Source of the DNA: CAZIHO01 sp964538875
Lineage (GTDB): Bacteria; Pseudomonadota; Gammaproteobacteria; Chromatiales; Chromatiaceae
Assembly: GCA_964538875.1 (NCBI GenBank)
Contig: CAZIHO010000017.1
Span: forward strand, 1 to 41,370
Direction of reading: 5' to 3'
Length of the DNA: 41,370 nt
A program made the translations under genes and the position numbers. Below, in pieces: positions 32,248 to 39,736 of this stretch. The notes under the pieces are model-generated. The model was not told where the DNA came from and did no database searches. It worked only from the letters and a program-made list of their open reading frames with translations. Within the stretch, counting starts at the first letter, position 1. Each line of letters begins with the position of its first letter.

Positions 32248-32400
32248 GTCTGTGAGATGAAAACGATGACGACCGGACCCGTCATAACGCGATACCACGG
32301 CACTGAGTGTTCGCCCAGGCGTGGTTTTTTATTTGCCCGGGCGGGGTCCGGGGGCGAGAAATCGCTCTCCCGCCTGGGCTTCGTTTTAAAAGGAGGACGT
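32248..32400 (+). promoter_or_regulatory. Structured early leader with attenuator-like hairpins
   Basis: CCACG (32295) pairs with CGTGG (32320) just before T6 (32325-32330), a terminator-like unit. A second hairpin pairs GCCCGGGCGGG (32335-32345) with CCCGCCTGGGC (32369-32379), with an inner GCGA-GAAA-TCGC stem, followed by TTCGTTTT. Bases 32313-32321 (GCCCAGGCG) are perfectly complementary to 32371-32379, so they compete with the second hairpin and would break the first. AAGGAGG and the first clear gene follow. An ATG at 32257 is in frame with that gene, so part of this could instead be coding. Confidence 0.5.
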
Positions 32401-32505
32401 ATGGAAGAAAAATCAAGTGCCGAAGCAATGATTGATATGCTGATCGAAGAGAAAAACTGGGAAATCTTTCTTGGGTCGAGGGGGAGTGAAAATGGGTGCG
32501 TGTAA
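32401..32505 (+). CDS. Very small acidic protein, first early gene
   Basis: A 34-residue ORF with a strong AAAAGGAGG site. The product is acidic and helical (AEAMIDMLIEEKNWEIFL). I do not recognise it. The frame is open upstream to ATG 32257, which would add 48 Arg/Gly-rich residues encoded by the hairpin leader; the binding site favours the short form. Confidence 0.5.
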   Translation: MEEKSSAEAMIDMLIEEKNWEIFLGSRGSENGCV

Positions 32506-32719
32506 AAAATGCGGCGGGGAGTGTTTGACCCCTCATACGGTTGACGTGGTTGATGTCTTTGCTCCTTGCCCTCTGTGTCATGAGAAGAAGAATGTCGGAT
32601 GGGACGGGGCCGATGGGATCACGTGCGGTCAATGTGGAATCCATTTGCCGGCGAGAAATAACGATGAAGAAACACTTGAAGCCTGGAACAGGCGGGGGTT
32701 TTTAAGATGGTCAAGATGA
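32492..32719 (+). CDS. Lar-like restriction-alleviation zinc protein
   Basis: The 75-residue protein resembles the Lar family: CPLCHEKKNVGW, CGQCGIHLPA and the closing helix ETLEAWNRRG are the family pattern (two Cys pairs and EAWNRR). An extra Cys pair (CKKCGGEC) precedes it. Lar proteins of lambdoid phages modulate type I restriction to protect incoming DNA. It overlaps the genes on both sides. It fits the same protective role as the methyltransferase. Confidence 0.7.
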   Translation: MGACKKCGGECLTPHTVDVVDVFAPCPLCHEKKNVGWDGADGITCGQCGIHLPARNNDEETLEAWNRRGFLRWSR

Positions 32720-32853
32720 TCCGAAGTGATCTCAAAGCCGTGATTGCTCTTCTCATTTCCATCTATATACTCGGTTTGGGGTGGAACATGGCGGTTAACA
32801 CGTGGGTGAAAATTAACGTCGAAGGGGATCAAATCAAAAAGGATGTGAGGTAA
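32707..32853 (+). CDS. Single-pass small membrane protein
   Basis: A 48-residue ORF with a basic start, one hydrophobic helix (AVIALLISIYILGLGW) and a charged C-terminus. It overlaps the Lar-like gene and is followed after three bases by another membrane protein. Function unknown. Confidence 0.5.
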   Translation: MVKMIRSDLKAVIALLISIYILGLGWNMAVNTWVKINVEGDQIKKDVR

Positions 32854-32856
32854 GAC

Positions 32857-33096
32857 ATGGAAAAAAGAGTTCTTTCCCATCTTGGGGATAAAGTAAACGA
32901 GGTCAATCCGCGCATATTTGTCTGTGAACGATGCGCCGAGAGGCGTGTGAGAATCCATGGTGCGCTTTGCCATGAGTGTATCAACAAATCTGAAACGTTT
33001 TGGTTTAAGCGTTTGGCCGTTCGTTTCGGGAGAATTGGATGGATTGTCATTATTGCGATAGCCGTTCATTTTATCATAACGCGGATTGCAGGATAA
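32857..33096 (+). CDS. Zinc-ribbon membrane protein
   Basis: The 79-residue protein has two Cys pairs (CERC, then CHEC) and a C-terminal membrane helix (IGWIVIIAIAVHFII). A cytoplasmic zinc ribbon with a membrane anchor is a recognisable layout, but I do not know the family. It is close to the preceding membrane protein, so they may act together. Confidence 0.6.
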   Translation: MEKRVLSHLGDKVNEVNPRIFVCERCAERRVRIHGALCHECINKSETFWFKRLAVRFGRIGWIVIIAIAVHFIITRIAG

Positions 33097-33147
33097 GGGA
33101 TTAAATAAAACACTCAATTTGAAAAAAATAACAAAAGGAGAAAACAG

Positions 33148-34000
33148 AATGGGCGAAAATAAAGAAATCATAGAAGCGGACCCTATTACGGAGACAGAGA
33201 TTGAGCTTGCTCCTGACGCAACGGGTGTTGTGGCGGGCGTCCTATCCGTAGAGGATCAGCTTGCGTTAGCGGAAAACATTGTCAAATTGGTGGAGGCTCA
33301 GAACAAAATCAGGATGGCTCTTCTTGGTCTTGCACAAATCGGGGACTGGGTTGTTTTCGGAGATGAAGGGAAAGCTAAGGCGGAGCTTAATTTTGCGGGG
33401 GCCATGCGGATTGGTTCTACTCTCGGGTGTTCTTTCATGAATTGGAGCGCAGAAAAAGAGACCGGGACAGATGAGCGTGGCACTTGGTTCCGCTGGAACT
33501 ACGAATGCGATGCCGTTTTCCGCGGGAGAACGGTTCGCGTGTATGGCCGGGCGTCAAGCCGTGACAAGTTCTTCGGAAAAGCGCATGGGGAATTCAAGCA
33601 GATCATCGACGTTGACGAAGGGAATATACGCATGGCGGCTCGACGTGGAGCCATGAAGGAAGGGGTCAAGGTGTTGTTCGGACTTCACCACATGGACCCC
33701 GCGGAACTGTCCAAGGTTGGCGTCCGCCTTGAACACGCCTCGAATGTGAAATTCCAAACACAAGAGGCAAAATCCGAAGAGACGAAAACAGTCACCATCC
33801 AGGTGAAAGAGGTCACAATGAAAAAGGGTGCGACATGGGTTAAATACTCAATTATAGACACGAACGGGGAGATTTACAGCACATTCAGTGAGACATTTGC
33901 CACGGTGGCAAAAGCGGCCAAGGAATCAGGTGGGAAAGTAAACATATCCTACATCGTTGATAAATTCGGGCCCCAGATTAAGGGGATCGAAAATGCGTGA
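33148..34000 (+). CDS. Putative phage recombination (single-strand annealing) protein
   Basis: The 284-residue protein has an acidic N-terminus and then a helical start (EAQNKIRMALLGLA). The middle (about 90-185) has strand-rich sequence with YGRASSRDKFFGK followed by VDEGNIRMAARRGAMKEGVKVLFGL, a pattern I associate with phage recombination proteins. The last 70 residues look like a small beta-barrel (VTIQVKEVTMKKGATWVKY). The next gene, overlapping, is an exonuclease. That pairing is typical of lambda Red-like two-gene systems. The annealing role is inferred mainly from this context. Confidence 0.5.
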
Positions 34001-34991
34001 CCCGGCCAATGCCCTCGCGGATTCGATCATCTCGAAGCGCGTTTCACGGTTGGAGGGGCTTTCGGCCCCGTATCCGAGGAGGAATTCAATCCTTTCGGAC
34101 ATTTCGGAATGTGACCGCCAGATGGTTTATTCAGTCCTCGAATGGGAGAAAAAGCCGTTGGCGGGCCCCGACCTCCAAGCGAGATTCGAGGCTGGGAAGG
34201 GCTTCGAGCGGGATGTCGTTAGGGAGCTTTTGGACTTAGGTTTCAATTTCGAGAAATCCCAACTTCCCGTTCAGATCAAAAACAGGGCCGGTGAAATTAT
34301 CGCCACGGGGAAAATCGACGGAATGATTAAATTCGAGGGGGTAAGTATACCAGTCGAAATTAAATCCATGCACCCGCAGGTTTTCCAAACGATAAAGTCG
34401 GCCGAGGACTTCCAAAAGAAGCCGTATCTCAGGAAATATACCCGTCAGCTTCAAACATACATGCTCGGGAATTCCTGTGAGTGGGGATTGTTCATCGTTG
34501 GGGATCTTCTTGGAAACTGGAAATTGCTCCCCATTGCCCTCGATTACGGGGAGGCAGAGGCTATCCTCCAACGTCTTGAGCGTGTTCACGAAGCGATCAA
34601 GAAGAAGGAATATCCAAATCGGATTGTTTACGATCAGTCCATTTGCGGTAAGTGTCCATTCTCGACGATATGCCTCCAAGATGTCGTGAACACTGAGGCC
34701 GAGTTTGTTGATTCGGTCGAGATGGATTCGCAAATTGAACGACATGAAGAGCTTAAACCTTTGGCGTCTGAATACGATTCGATCCATGACAATCTCAAAG
34801 AATCATTTAAGGGGAAATCAAAGGTCATAATCAACGGACGTTGGCTGATTCAGTCGATCCCGAGCAAGAGGACAACTTACGAACTTCCAAAAGAGGTCGA
34901 AGAAGAAATCTCTGAAATCAAAAAGCAATACGCAGTCAAAGTACCTGTTGAACGGATGGTGATTGAAAAGCTATCAGGGGGTAACAAATGA
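33993..34991 (+). CDS. Cas4/RecB-like exonuclease with probable Fe-S cluster
   Basis: The 332-residue protein carries PD-(D/E)XK motifs in order: TGKIDGMI (Asp), VPVEIKSM (Glu-x-Lys) and RQLQTYML (Gln motif). Four cysteines are placed as in Cas4 and AddB: one in SECDRQMVY near residue 43 and three in CGKCPFSTIC near residue 230, likely holding a 4Fe-4S cluster. Such enzymes resect DNA ends to give single strands for annealing. It overlaps the putative annealing protein gene by 8 bases. Confidence 0.85.
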   Translation: MRDPANALADSIISKRVSRLEGLSAPYPRRNSILSDISECDRQMVYSVLEWEKKPLAGPDLQARFEAGKGFERDVVRELLDLGFNFEKSQLPVQIKNRAGEIIATGKIDGMIKFEGVSIPVEIKSMHPQVFQTIKSAEDFQKKPYLRKYTRQLQTYMLGNSCEWGLFIVGDLLGNWKLLPIALDYGEAEAILQRLERVHEAIKKKEYPNRIVYDQSICGKCPFSTICLQDVVNTEAEFVDSVEMDSQIERHEELKPLASEYDSIHDNLKESFKGKSKVIINGRWLIQSIPSKRTTYELPKEVEEEISEIKKQYAVKVPVERMVIEKLSGGNK

Positions 34992-35206
34992 ATCGAGCCG
35001 AGATCGCCTATGGTCTCTTGAAGGAGAAAGGGGAGGTCCGAATGGGGGACCTCCCCCAGGGGGGGAAGCTGAATTCATACACTGGAAGGAACGCATTTGC
35101 AGAGGCGAAAAAACTCGCTTCGGCCGATGGGTTTAAAATTGTTCATTCATTTGGAAGCGAGTGGCGGGAAAACAAATACACCCTTGTGAGGATAGAAAAT
35201 GTATAA
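34988..35206 (+). CDS. Small hypothetical protein
   Basis: A 72-residue basic protein; the helix-turn-helix-like run NRAEIAYGLLKEKGEVRM then a mixed region ending in strand YTLVRI. It may be a small winged-helix protein, but I cannot confirm this. ATGA overlap with the exonuclease gene. Confidence 0.55.
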   Translation: MNRAEIAYGLLKEKGEVRMGDLPQGGKLNSYTGRNAFAEAKKLASADGFKIVHSFGSEWRENKYTLVRIENV

Positions 35207-35468
35207 ATCAAAGAACCGCGGGAACTGTATCATCTGCCGTCCTTTCCGTCACTGTTTCCTTGACTTTTTCGTAGGGAAGGAAGGTTTTGTTGTTTGCCGT
35301 AAGTGTTGGGATTCTATTGCGGCTCGGGCTTTTATGAAGGCGGAGGCGAATGTTATCCGGCACGTGAAGCGATGTCTCCACGGATGCCACGAAGGCGTAG
35401 TCGTTTGTGAGGAAGGTGAGAAAATGTTTGAGGTGATGAAAAACTTGATGATGCGGGGGGAGCGATGA
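35199..35468 (+). CDS. Cys-rich small protein
   Basis: The 89-residue protein has Cys pairs CIIC and CRKC, then CLHGC, suggesting one or two zinc sites. I do not recognise the family. It overlaps its neighbours on both sides, in the recombination gene cluster. Confidence 0.6.
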   Translation: MYKSKNRGNCIICRPFRHCFLDFFVGKEGFVVCRKCWDSIAARAFMKAEANVIRHVKRCLHGCHEGVVVCEEGEKMFEVMKNLMMRGER

Positions 35469-35836
35469 ATTACGAGCATTGGGAAGCGGTGGCGTTGATG
35501 CAATGGTGGGCCATTGAATCAGACCGCCTCGGGCGTCCACAGGAATGTCTCATGGCGATCCCGAATCAAGGAAGATCTGGCGGGTGGAGGAGTGCGCGGC
35601 GTGGGGCTTATATGAAAGTGGAAGGTCTCCGCCCCGGGGCCCCCGACTACTTTTTGGCAATTCCAGTCCACGATCACCCCGGCCTATTCATCGAGTTGAA
35701 AGCTAAAAAGGGCCGTGTCTCGGACAGTCAAAAAAAGATGATCGAGATTTTGAAACAGAACGGATATCATGCGGTTGTGTGTTATGGATGGGAAGAGGCA
35801 AAAAACGAAATCCAAAAATATTTGGGGGTCCAGTGA
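35465..35836 (+). CDS. VRR-NUC domain nuclease
   Basis: The 123-residue protein is a stand-alone VRR-NUC enzyme: GAPDYFLAIP (catalytic Asp), GLFIELKAKKG (Glu-x-Lys) and SDSQKKMIEILKQNGYHAVVCYGWEEA, the typical tail. Such phage proteins act as structure-specific nucleases, some like Holliday-junction resolvases. It follows the annealing and exonuclease genes, so it probably works in recombination or concatemer resolution. Confidence 0.88.
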   Translation: MNYEHWEAVALMQWWAIESDRLGRPQECLMAIPNQGRSGGWRSARRGAYMKVEGLRPGAPDYFLAIPVHDHPGLFIELKAKKGRVSDSQKKMIEILKQNGYHAVVCYGWEEAKNEIQKYLGVQ

Positions 35837-36042
35837 AACGGTTTTATTTTGAACCGAAGAGGGTTGATCGTGCCTTTGACATTATGGCCGATTTTCGGGC
35901 AAAGGCGCGTGAAAAAGGGTGGACGAAACGTGAGGCGAGAAACGCCATATCGTCAGCGATTGGGGATGGATGCTCTGTCGAAGTCCTTTTGAAAAATCTT
36001 TACCTTGCGGCGGGGCTTGACAAAAACGGTATGATGCTTTAG
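35833..36042 (+). CDS. Small basic hypothetical protein
   Basis: A 69-residue helical, basic protein starting at GTG in a GTGA overlap with the nuclease stop. Contains REKGWTKREARNAISSAIGDG. I do not recognise it. The overlap and uniform codon use support translation. Confidence 0.55.
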   Translation: MKRFYFEPKRVDRAFDIMADFRAKAREKGWTKREARNAISSAIGDGCSVEVLLKNLYLAAGLDKNGMML

Positions 36043-36202
36043 CACGTCCCCATAGGCCATAGTCCGATTGAAACGGAGAAGAAAATAAAAGAACGCAATC
36101 GCAAAAATCAGCTTTTAACATTCCAGGCGTTCGCGCTTTTGAGAAATAGGGTGTCACACCAGACAATCGGAAGATCTTTATTGTTTTAAGAAATGAGGAA
36201 AA

Positions 36203-36979
36203 ATGGCTGACAATAAGAGGTGGTTTAAAGTTTGGGGAACAATTCTTTCTGATCCCTGCCACGCAAATATGAGCCTCGAAGACGTTGGGAGGTGGGTCCG
36301 GCTTGGGGCTTTGATTGTTCAATCAGGGGAGAACGGAACTATTGAAATTTCCCCCCCCGCAAACGTATTTTTGGCACTCTTCAATGTGCCGGATTTTGAT
36401 GCGCTCGAAAGTGCGCTGAATGTGTTGCCAAATGTGTGCGTGAGGAGAGAAAAAAGTGATAACGGTAAGATTACCGTTATCATGGAAAATTGGGTCAAAT
36501 ATCAATGTGACTCAACGGTTTACGAAAGATTGAAAAGATACAGAAAGTCACATCGTGATAACGGTCTAAGAGGAGAGGAGAGGAGAGGAGAAGAGAAGAG
36601 AGTACAAAACCTTACGAATTTGCCCCAAAATGGCCCAGTGAAAAACGGGGAAATAAAATATCCCGTTCCACCATCACCAAAGCCATCACCTGAACCACCC
36701 CCGAACCCAAAAAAACTCACACCAGTCCAGCTTGTTGTCACCGGATTCAAGATCGCCATGGGAATCCCGGACACGGACAAAACGTGGGACAAGGTTTATT
36801 TCCCAAGATACACGAGAAGCGCAAAGGATCTTCTGACGCTTTTTCAGGGAAACATCGACAAGTGCGCCGACTGTATCGAGTCTATTTCCTTGGCAATGTC
36901 GAAAAAAGGGCTGTCGTGGACGCCGGAAACAATCGTAAAACACGCCTCAGACTGGCGTGAAGGGAGATTGATGAAATGA
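36203..36979 (+). CDS. Replication initiation-like protein
   Basis: The 258-residue protein has an N-terminal winged-helix-like part (MADNKRWFKVWGTILSD, LEDVGRWVRLGALI), then YQCDSTVYERLKRYRKSH, a linker of charged repeats (RGEERRGEEK) and Pro-rich sequence (about 145-170), and a helical C-terminal domain ending MSKKGLSWTPETIVKHASDW. This layout matches phage replication organisers that melt the origin and load the host helicase. No polymerase or helicase is encoded, which fits host dependence. GAGGAAAA precedes the ATG. The linker is encoded by a polypurine repeat. Confidence 0.72.
   Translation: MADNKRWFKVWGTILSDPCHANMSLEDVGRWVRLGALIVQSGENGTIEISPPANVFLALFNVPDFDALESALNVLPNVCVRREKSDNGKITVIMENWVKYQCDSTVYERLKRYRKSHRDNGLRGEERRGEEKRVQNLTNLPQNGPVKNGEIKYPVPPSPKPSPEPPPNPKKLTPVQLVVTGFKIAMGIPDTDKTWDKVYFPRYTRSAKDLLTLFQGNIDKCADCIESISLAMSKKGLSWTPETIVKHASDWREGRLMK
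36564..36602 (+). repeat. Polypurine tandem repeat inside the replication gene
   Basis: Several copies of AGGAG in tandem, then AAGAG copies, give an almost pure purine strand of nearly 40 bases. It encodes the charged linker (RGEERRGEEK). It could form unusual DNA structure, change length by slippage or act as an origin element. Confidence 0.7.
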
Positions 36980-37428
36980 ATAACTTGTGCGCGAGGGTGT
37001 ATGTTTTATCTAGAATTAGCATCGAATCGAGAGATTCAATCCACAAAAGCGAAGGGTTTTCAGGGGTTTTGACGCCCTGTTATCAAATCGCAGAAAAACA
37101 TTCCCTCGAACCAGTTGGGGATATCCCGTCGGAAATGTATGGGAAAACAGAGAAAATAATAACGGCGATATACGAGCGGTTCCGTGGGCAGTACCGGGCC
37201 AAGCATACCGGGTGTTGTTTCCCGAACATCGACGGATCACCCATGAGGGCGGAAACTGAAAAGTGTCGAGTAAACACCGGCCCTAACAATCTCGAAACGA
37301 TGCTTGTTCACCTCGCTGAAAAAGAGTTTTTCAGGCAGAACCATCCCTGTCCTGTCCCCCAGTCCGGGTTTGGAAACGTCAGGAACCAACTCCGAAACCG
37401 AAGCGTTGGTGGGAGTACGGGTAATTAA
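36976..37428 (+). CDS. Hypothetical protein after the replication gene
   Basis: The 150-residue protein overlaps the replication gene as ATGA. It has Cys residues at CCFPN and ECR-like EKCRVN and a helical part (GKTEKIITAIYERFRGQY). I do not recognise it. The C-terminus is Asn/Arg/Gly-rich. Position suggests a role in replication. Confidence 0.55.
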   Translation: MNNLCARVYVLSRISIESRDSIHKSEGFSGVLTPCYQIAEKHSLEPVGDIPSEMYGKTEKIITAIYERFRGQYRAKHTGCCFPNIDGSPMRAETEKCRVNTGPNNLETMLVHLAEKEFFRQNHPCPVPQSGFGNVRNQLRNRSVGGSTGN

Positions 37429-37701
37429 ATGCGTTTAAATGCGTTTTCTGGTAAAAAAGCCATGCGCGGACGATTTTGTGTTCCGATTTGCCTTCCAGGA
37501 TCAACGCTTTGCCCCAAAAAGGGGGGGTCTGGCGCGTTTTTGTTTGAAAATCGACCAAGGACACGCCAAACGCGGGAAATCGCATTTCTGTGCGTTTGGT
37601 GATGAAATTTGGAAATAAATAAAAAACGGGGGCACGCAAATGAAATCAACAAACATCATGAAATCACAGGACGCTCGGGAATCTTACTTAGAAAAAAATT
37701 C
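37429..37701. other. Non-coding region, candidate origin or control region
   Basis: A perfect tandem 10-bp repeat (AAATGCGTTT, 37427-37446) opens the region; TGCGTTT recurs at 37591. CCAAACGC (37566) and GCGTTTGG (37592) form an 8-bp inverted repeat. The right part is AT-rich. A 57-codon frame from 37429 has no binding site and is not supported. It lies between replication genes and the accessory module. Confidence 0.45.
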
Positions 37702-37730
37702 TTGATATTTACCGAAAAATCGGATACAAT
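37702..37730 (+). promoter_or_regulatory. Sigma70-type promoter for the accessory module
   Basis: TTGATA, a 17-base spacer and TACAAT: each box one base from consensus. The spacer contains CCGA-AAAA-TCGG, a small inverted repeat in operator position. The -10 box ends 9 bases before the next ATG, so the transcript would have only about a 3-base leader. Confidence 0.7.
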
Positions 37731-37739
37731 ACAAACGAA

Positions 37740-37955
37740 ATGAAAAGATCGACTGAAAAAAGAAAAACAAAAAAAGGGCTCACGCCAACATTGACGGATG
37801 ACGGGTTCCGTCTTTTGTCTTTAACGCAAAACATGAGTCTCCCCTGTTGGAAGTGTGGTGGGAACCCGAAAGAATTGTGGTGGAGGAAGAGCCGGGGGGT
37901 TGAAAAGACGGAGGTGTATTGCAGAGGGTGTAAGGATTTTTATAAGGGTAAATAA
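37740..37955 (+). CDS. Zinc-ribbon protein from a near-leaderless transcript
   Basis: The 71-residue basic protein has Cys pairs CWKC and CRGC spaced like a zinc ribbon, after a Lys/Arg-rich N-terminus. No ribosome binding site precedes the ATG; the promoter lies directly before it. It heads the accessory block. The family is unknown to me. Confidence 0.65.
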   Translation: MKRSTEKRKTKKGLTPTLTDDGFRLLSLTQNMSLPCWKCGGNPKELWWRKSRGVEKTEVYCRGCKDFYKGK

Positions 37956-37972
37956 AAAGGAGAATAAAAAAA

Positions 37973-38263
37973 ATGATCAGACACGGAGACGTTCAGGTTT
38001 TTAAAGTTAAAGAAATTCCAGAGGGAGCAAAACTTTTAGATGGCCGAAAAGAGTTGGCCTACGGTGAGGTTACGGGTCACGCGCACCGTGTCGATGTCGG
38101 GGAACTGTTTGAAACAAAAAACGGCGAATTGTATTTGAAGGTTGACAGCCTGGCCAAACTCACACACGAAGAACATCGAACAATTACGCTTTCTCCAGGG
38201 TGCTATTTTGTAGCTATCAAAAGAATGTATCAACCCGGCGGATGGGAATCGGTAAAGGATTGA
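37973..38263 (+). CDS. Conserved small protein of phages and mobile elements
   Basis: The 96-residue protein has RHGDVQVFKVKEIPEGAK, LAYGEVTGHAHRV, LTHEEHRTITLSPG and CYFVAIKRMYQPGGW. This is a widespread small family that I know from phages and mobile elements, commonly next to a protein with SV-x-x repeats, as here. Its function is not established. The conserved GHAH and HEEH could bind metal. AAAGGAG precedes the ATG. Confidence 0.75.
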   Translation: MIRHGDVQVFKVKEIPEGAKLLDGRKELAYGEVTGHAHRVDVGELFETKNGELYLKVDSLAKLTHEEHRTITLSPGCYFVAIKRMYQPGGWESVKD

Positions 38264-38275
38264 AAAGGGGGATTT

Positions 38276-39553
38276 GTGAATAAAAAAATAGAGATGTTGA
38301 CGGCGGATCAAGAAGAATTGTCCCGCACGGTCCGTGATGAGTGGGTGGATCTTTGCCTTGGAGGAGACAGTTCGATAGATAAAGAAAAGGCAAAAGAGGG
38401 CGTTCTGTGGCAATACGAGTTGGCAAATCTAAAACACCCTAAGTTTATTGCTTTTGCCGACGGGCCATTCTCCGCCCAATTGATGAAAAGCGTCTTTGAA
38501 ATTATTCTAAACAAAGAAAACACAGAAAAAACACATCTGGAAAGTGTGCGGAACAGCGTGCGGAACAGCGTGGGGACCAGCGTGTGGGCCAGCGTGGGGA
38601 CCAGCGTGCGGAACAGCGTGTGGGCCAGCGTGTGGTCCAGCGTGTGGGCCAGCGTGCGGAACAGCGTGTGGGCCAGCGTGGGGACCAGCGTGTGGGACAG
38701 CGTGCGGGACAGCGTGTGGTCCAGCGTGTGGGACAGCGTGCGGGACAGCGTTGGGGCCAGCGTGCGGACCAGCGTGCGGAACAGCGTGTGGTCCAGCGTG
38801 CGGAACAGCGTGCGGAACAGCGTGTGGTCCAGCGTGCGGTCAAGCGTGCGGTCCAGCGTGCGGTCCAGCGTGCGCGAATTTCCAGTTAACGGGTTAGGGG
38901 ATGATTGCGGGTGGATGTCTTGGTTCGATTTTTTCAACAGAATCGGAATAAAGAATAAAAACGGAGAAAAATATCTTGAGTGGTCGAAATCTGGGGTTTG
39001 GGATGTCATGTGGTTTAAAGATTTAGCTGTTATTACGTGCCGTCCAAACAGTGTTAAACGGGACGACAGTGGCCGCCTCCATTGCCCAAATGGCCCAGCT
39101 ATTACGTGGCCGAACGGGGAAGAGTATTTCTTTTGGCACGGGGCACGGATTAGCGAAAAAATAATCATGCGCCCGGATGAAATCACAAAAGAGGATATTT
39201 CAAACGAGAAAAACAGCGAGGTTTCTAGAGCCATTGCTGAGAAGTTGGGGTGGGACGAATATATGAAACGGGCGGAAACAGTCCTGATTGATAAGTGGTT
39301 TGACCCTGACAAACTTCTTCATTACGAGTTGTGGGATTTTAAAAAGCGGTTTGAATTGACACCGAAACTCTTAAAGATGGAATCACCGGAAATCTTAGAC
39401 GGAACTCGGCCTTATTACGTCGAGCCTGTTGATCCGGGTTTAACAACGTGCATGGCGGCAAGGCGTTGGCAGTTTAGAAATCTCGATGGATCATGGCCGT
39501 CTGTTGATGAGTGCAACATGAACCCGGAACTTGTTTTCGAGGAGGAGGCTTAG
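38276..39553 (+). CDS. DUF6745-like protein with 28 SV-x-x repeats
   Basis: The 425-residue protein has a helical N-terminal region (about 1-85), a low-complexity array of 28 four-residue units Ser-Val-x-x (about 90-201), and a C-terminal domain with WMSWFDFFNRIG, VITCRPN, DSGRLHCPNGPAITWPNG and FFWHGARI, the marks of the DUF6745-type family. The C-terminal half is about 220 residues. No function is known to me. Start is GTG after AAAAGGGG. It follows its usual partner gene. The array is nearly identical at DNA level, so its copy number probably changes. Confidence 0.8.
   Translation: MNKKIEMLTADQEELSRTVRDEWVDLCLGGDSSIDKEKAKEGVLWQYELANLKHPKFIAFADGPFSAQLMKSVFEIILNKENTEKTHLESVRNSVRNSVGTSVWASVGTSVRNSVWASVWSSVWASVRNSVWASVGTSVWDSVRDSVWSSVWDSVRDSVGASVRTSVRNSVWSSVRNSVRNSVWSSVRSSVRSSVRSSVREFPVNGLGDDCGWMSWFDFFNRIGIKNKNGEKYLEWSKSGVWDVMWFKDLAVITCRPNSVKRDDSGRLHCPNGPAITWPNGEEYFFWHGARISEKIIMRPDEITKEDISNEKNSEVSRAIAEKLGWDEYMKRAETVLIDKWFDPDKLLHYELWDFKKRFELTPKLLKMESPEILDGTRPYYVEPVDPGLTTCMAARRWQFRNLDGSWPSVDECNMNPELVFEEEA
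38543..38878 (+). repeat. 12-nt tandem repeat, 28 units
   Basis: Each unit is AGC GTG nGG nnC. The Ser and Val codons are almost invariant. The third codon is CGG in 14 units (one CGC), TGG in 10 and GGG in 4. The fourth is AAC, ACC, GCC, TCC or GAC (one TCA, one GAA). Almost all differences change an amino acid. Confidence 0.95.
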
Positions 39554-39555
39554 GT

Positions 39556-39654
39556 ATGAATGCAGACTCTGGGCAAATGGCCATGCGTGAGCCGTGCAAG
39601 GGACGCGAGATTAAGTTTAGAGGGAAAAGACCAAATTTATGGACCTGCTTTTAA
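39556..39654 (+). pseudogene. YopX-like N-terminal remnant
   Basis: A 32-residue ORF with a GAGGAGG site contains REIKFRGKR, the hallmark N-terminus of the YopX phage protein family (PF09643), which is normally over 100 residues. Here a stop follows within 7 residues. It may be a decayed YopX gene still carrying its translation start. Confidence 0.5.
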
Positions 39655-39736
39655 GAGCCCGATATGTTTATAAATATGCGGGGATTGAATAAAAAAGCGT
39701 GGGGTGGAGTGTGGCTTCAAAAAATTCGGAGGTTTT

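Noticed and set aside
38308..39312. 334-codon minus ORF and two extra plus frames over the 12-nt array
   Set aside because: A repeat of 12 nt without stops opens every frame; the non-repeat parts show no family features.
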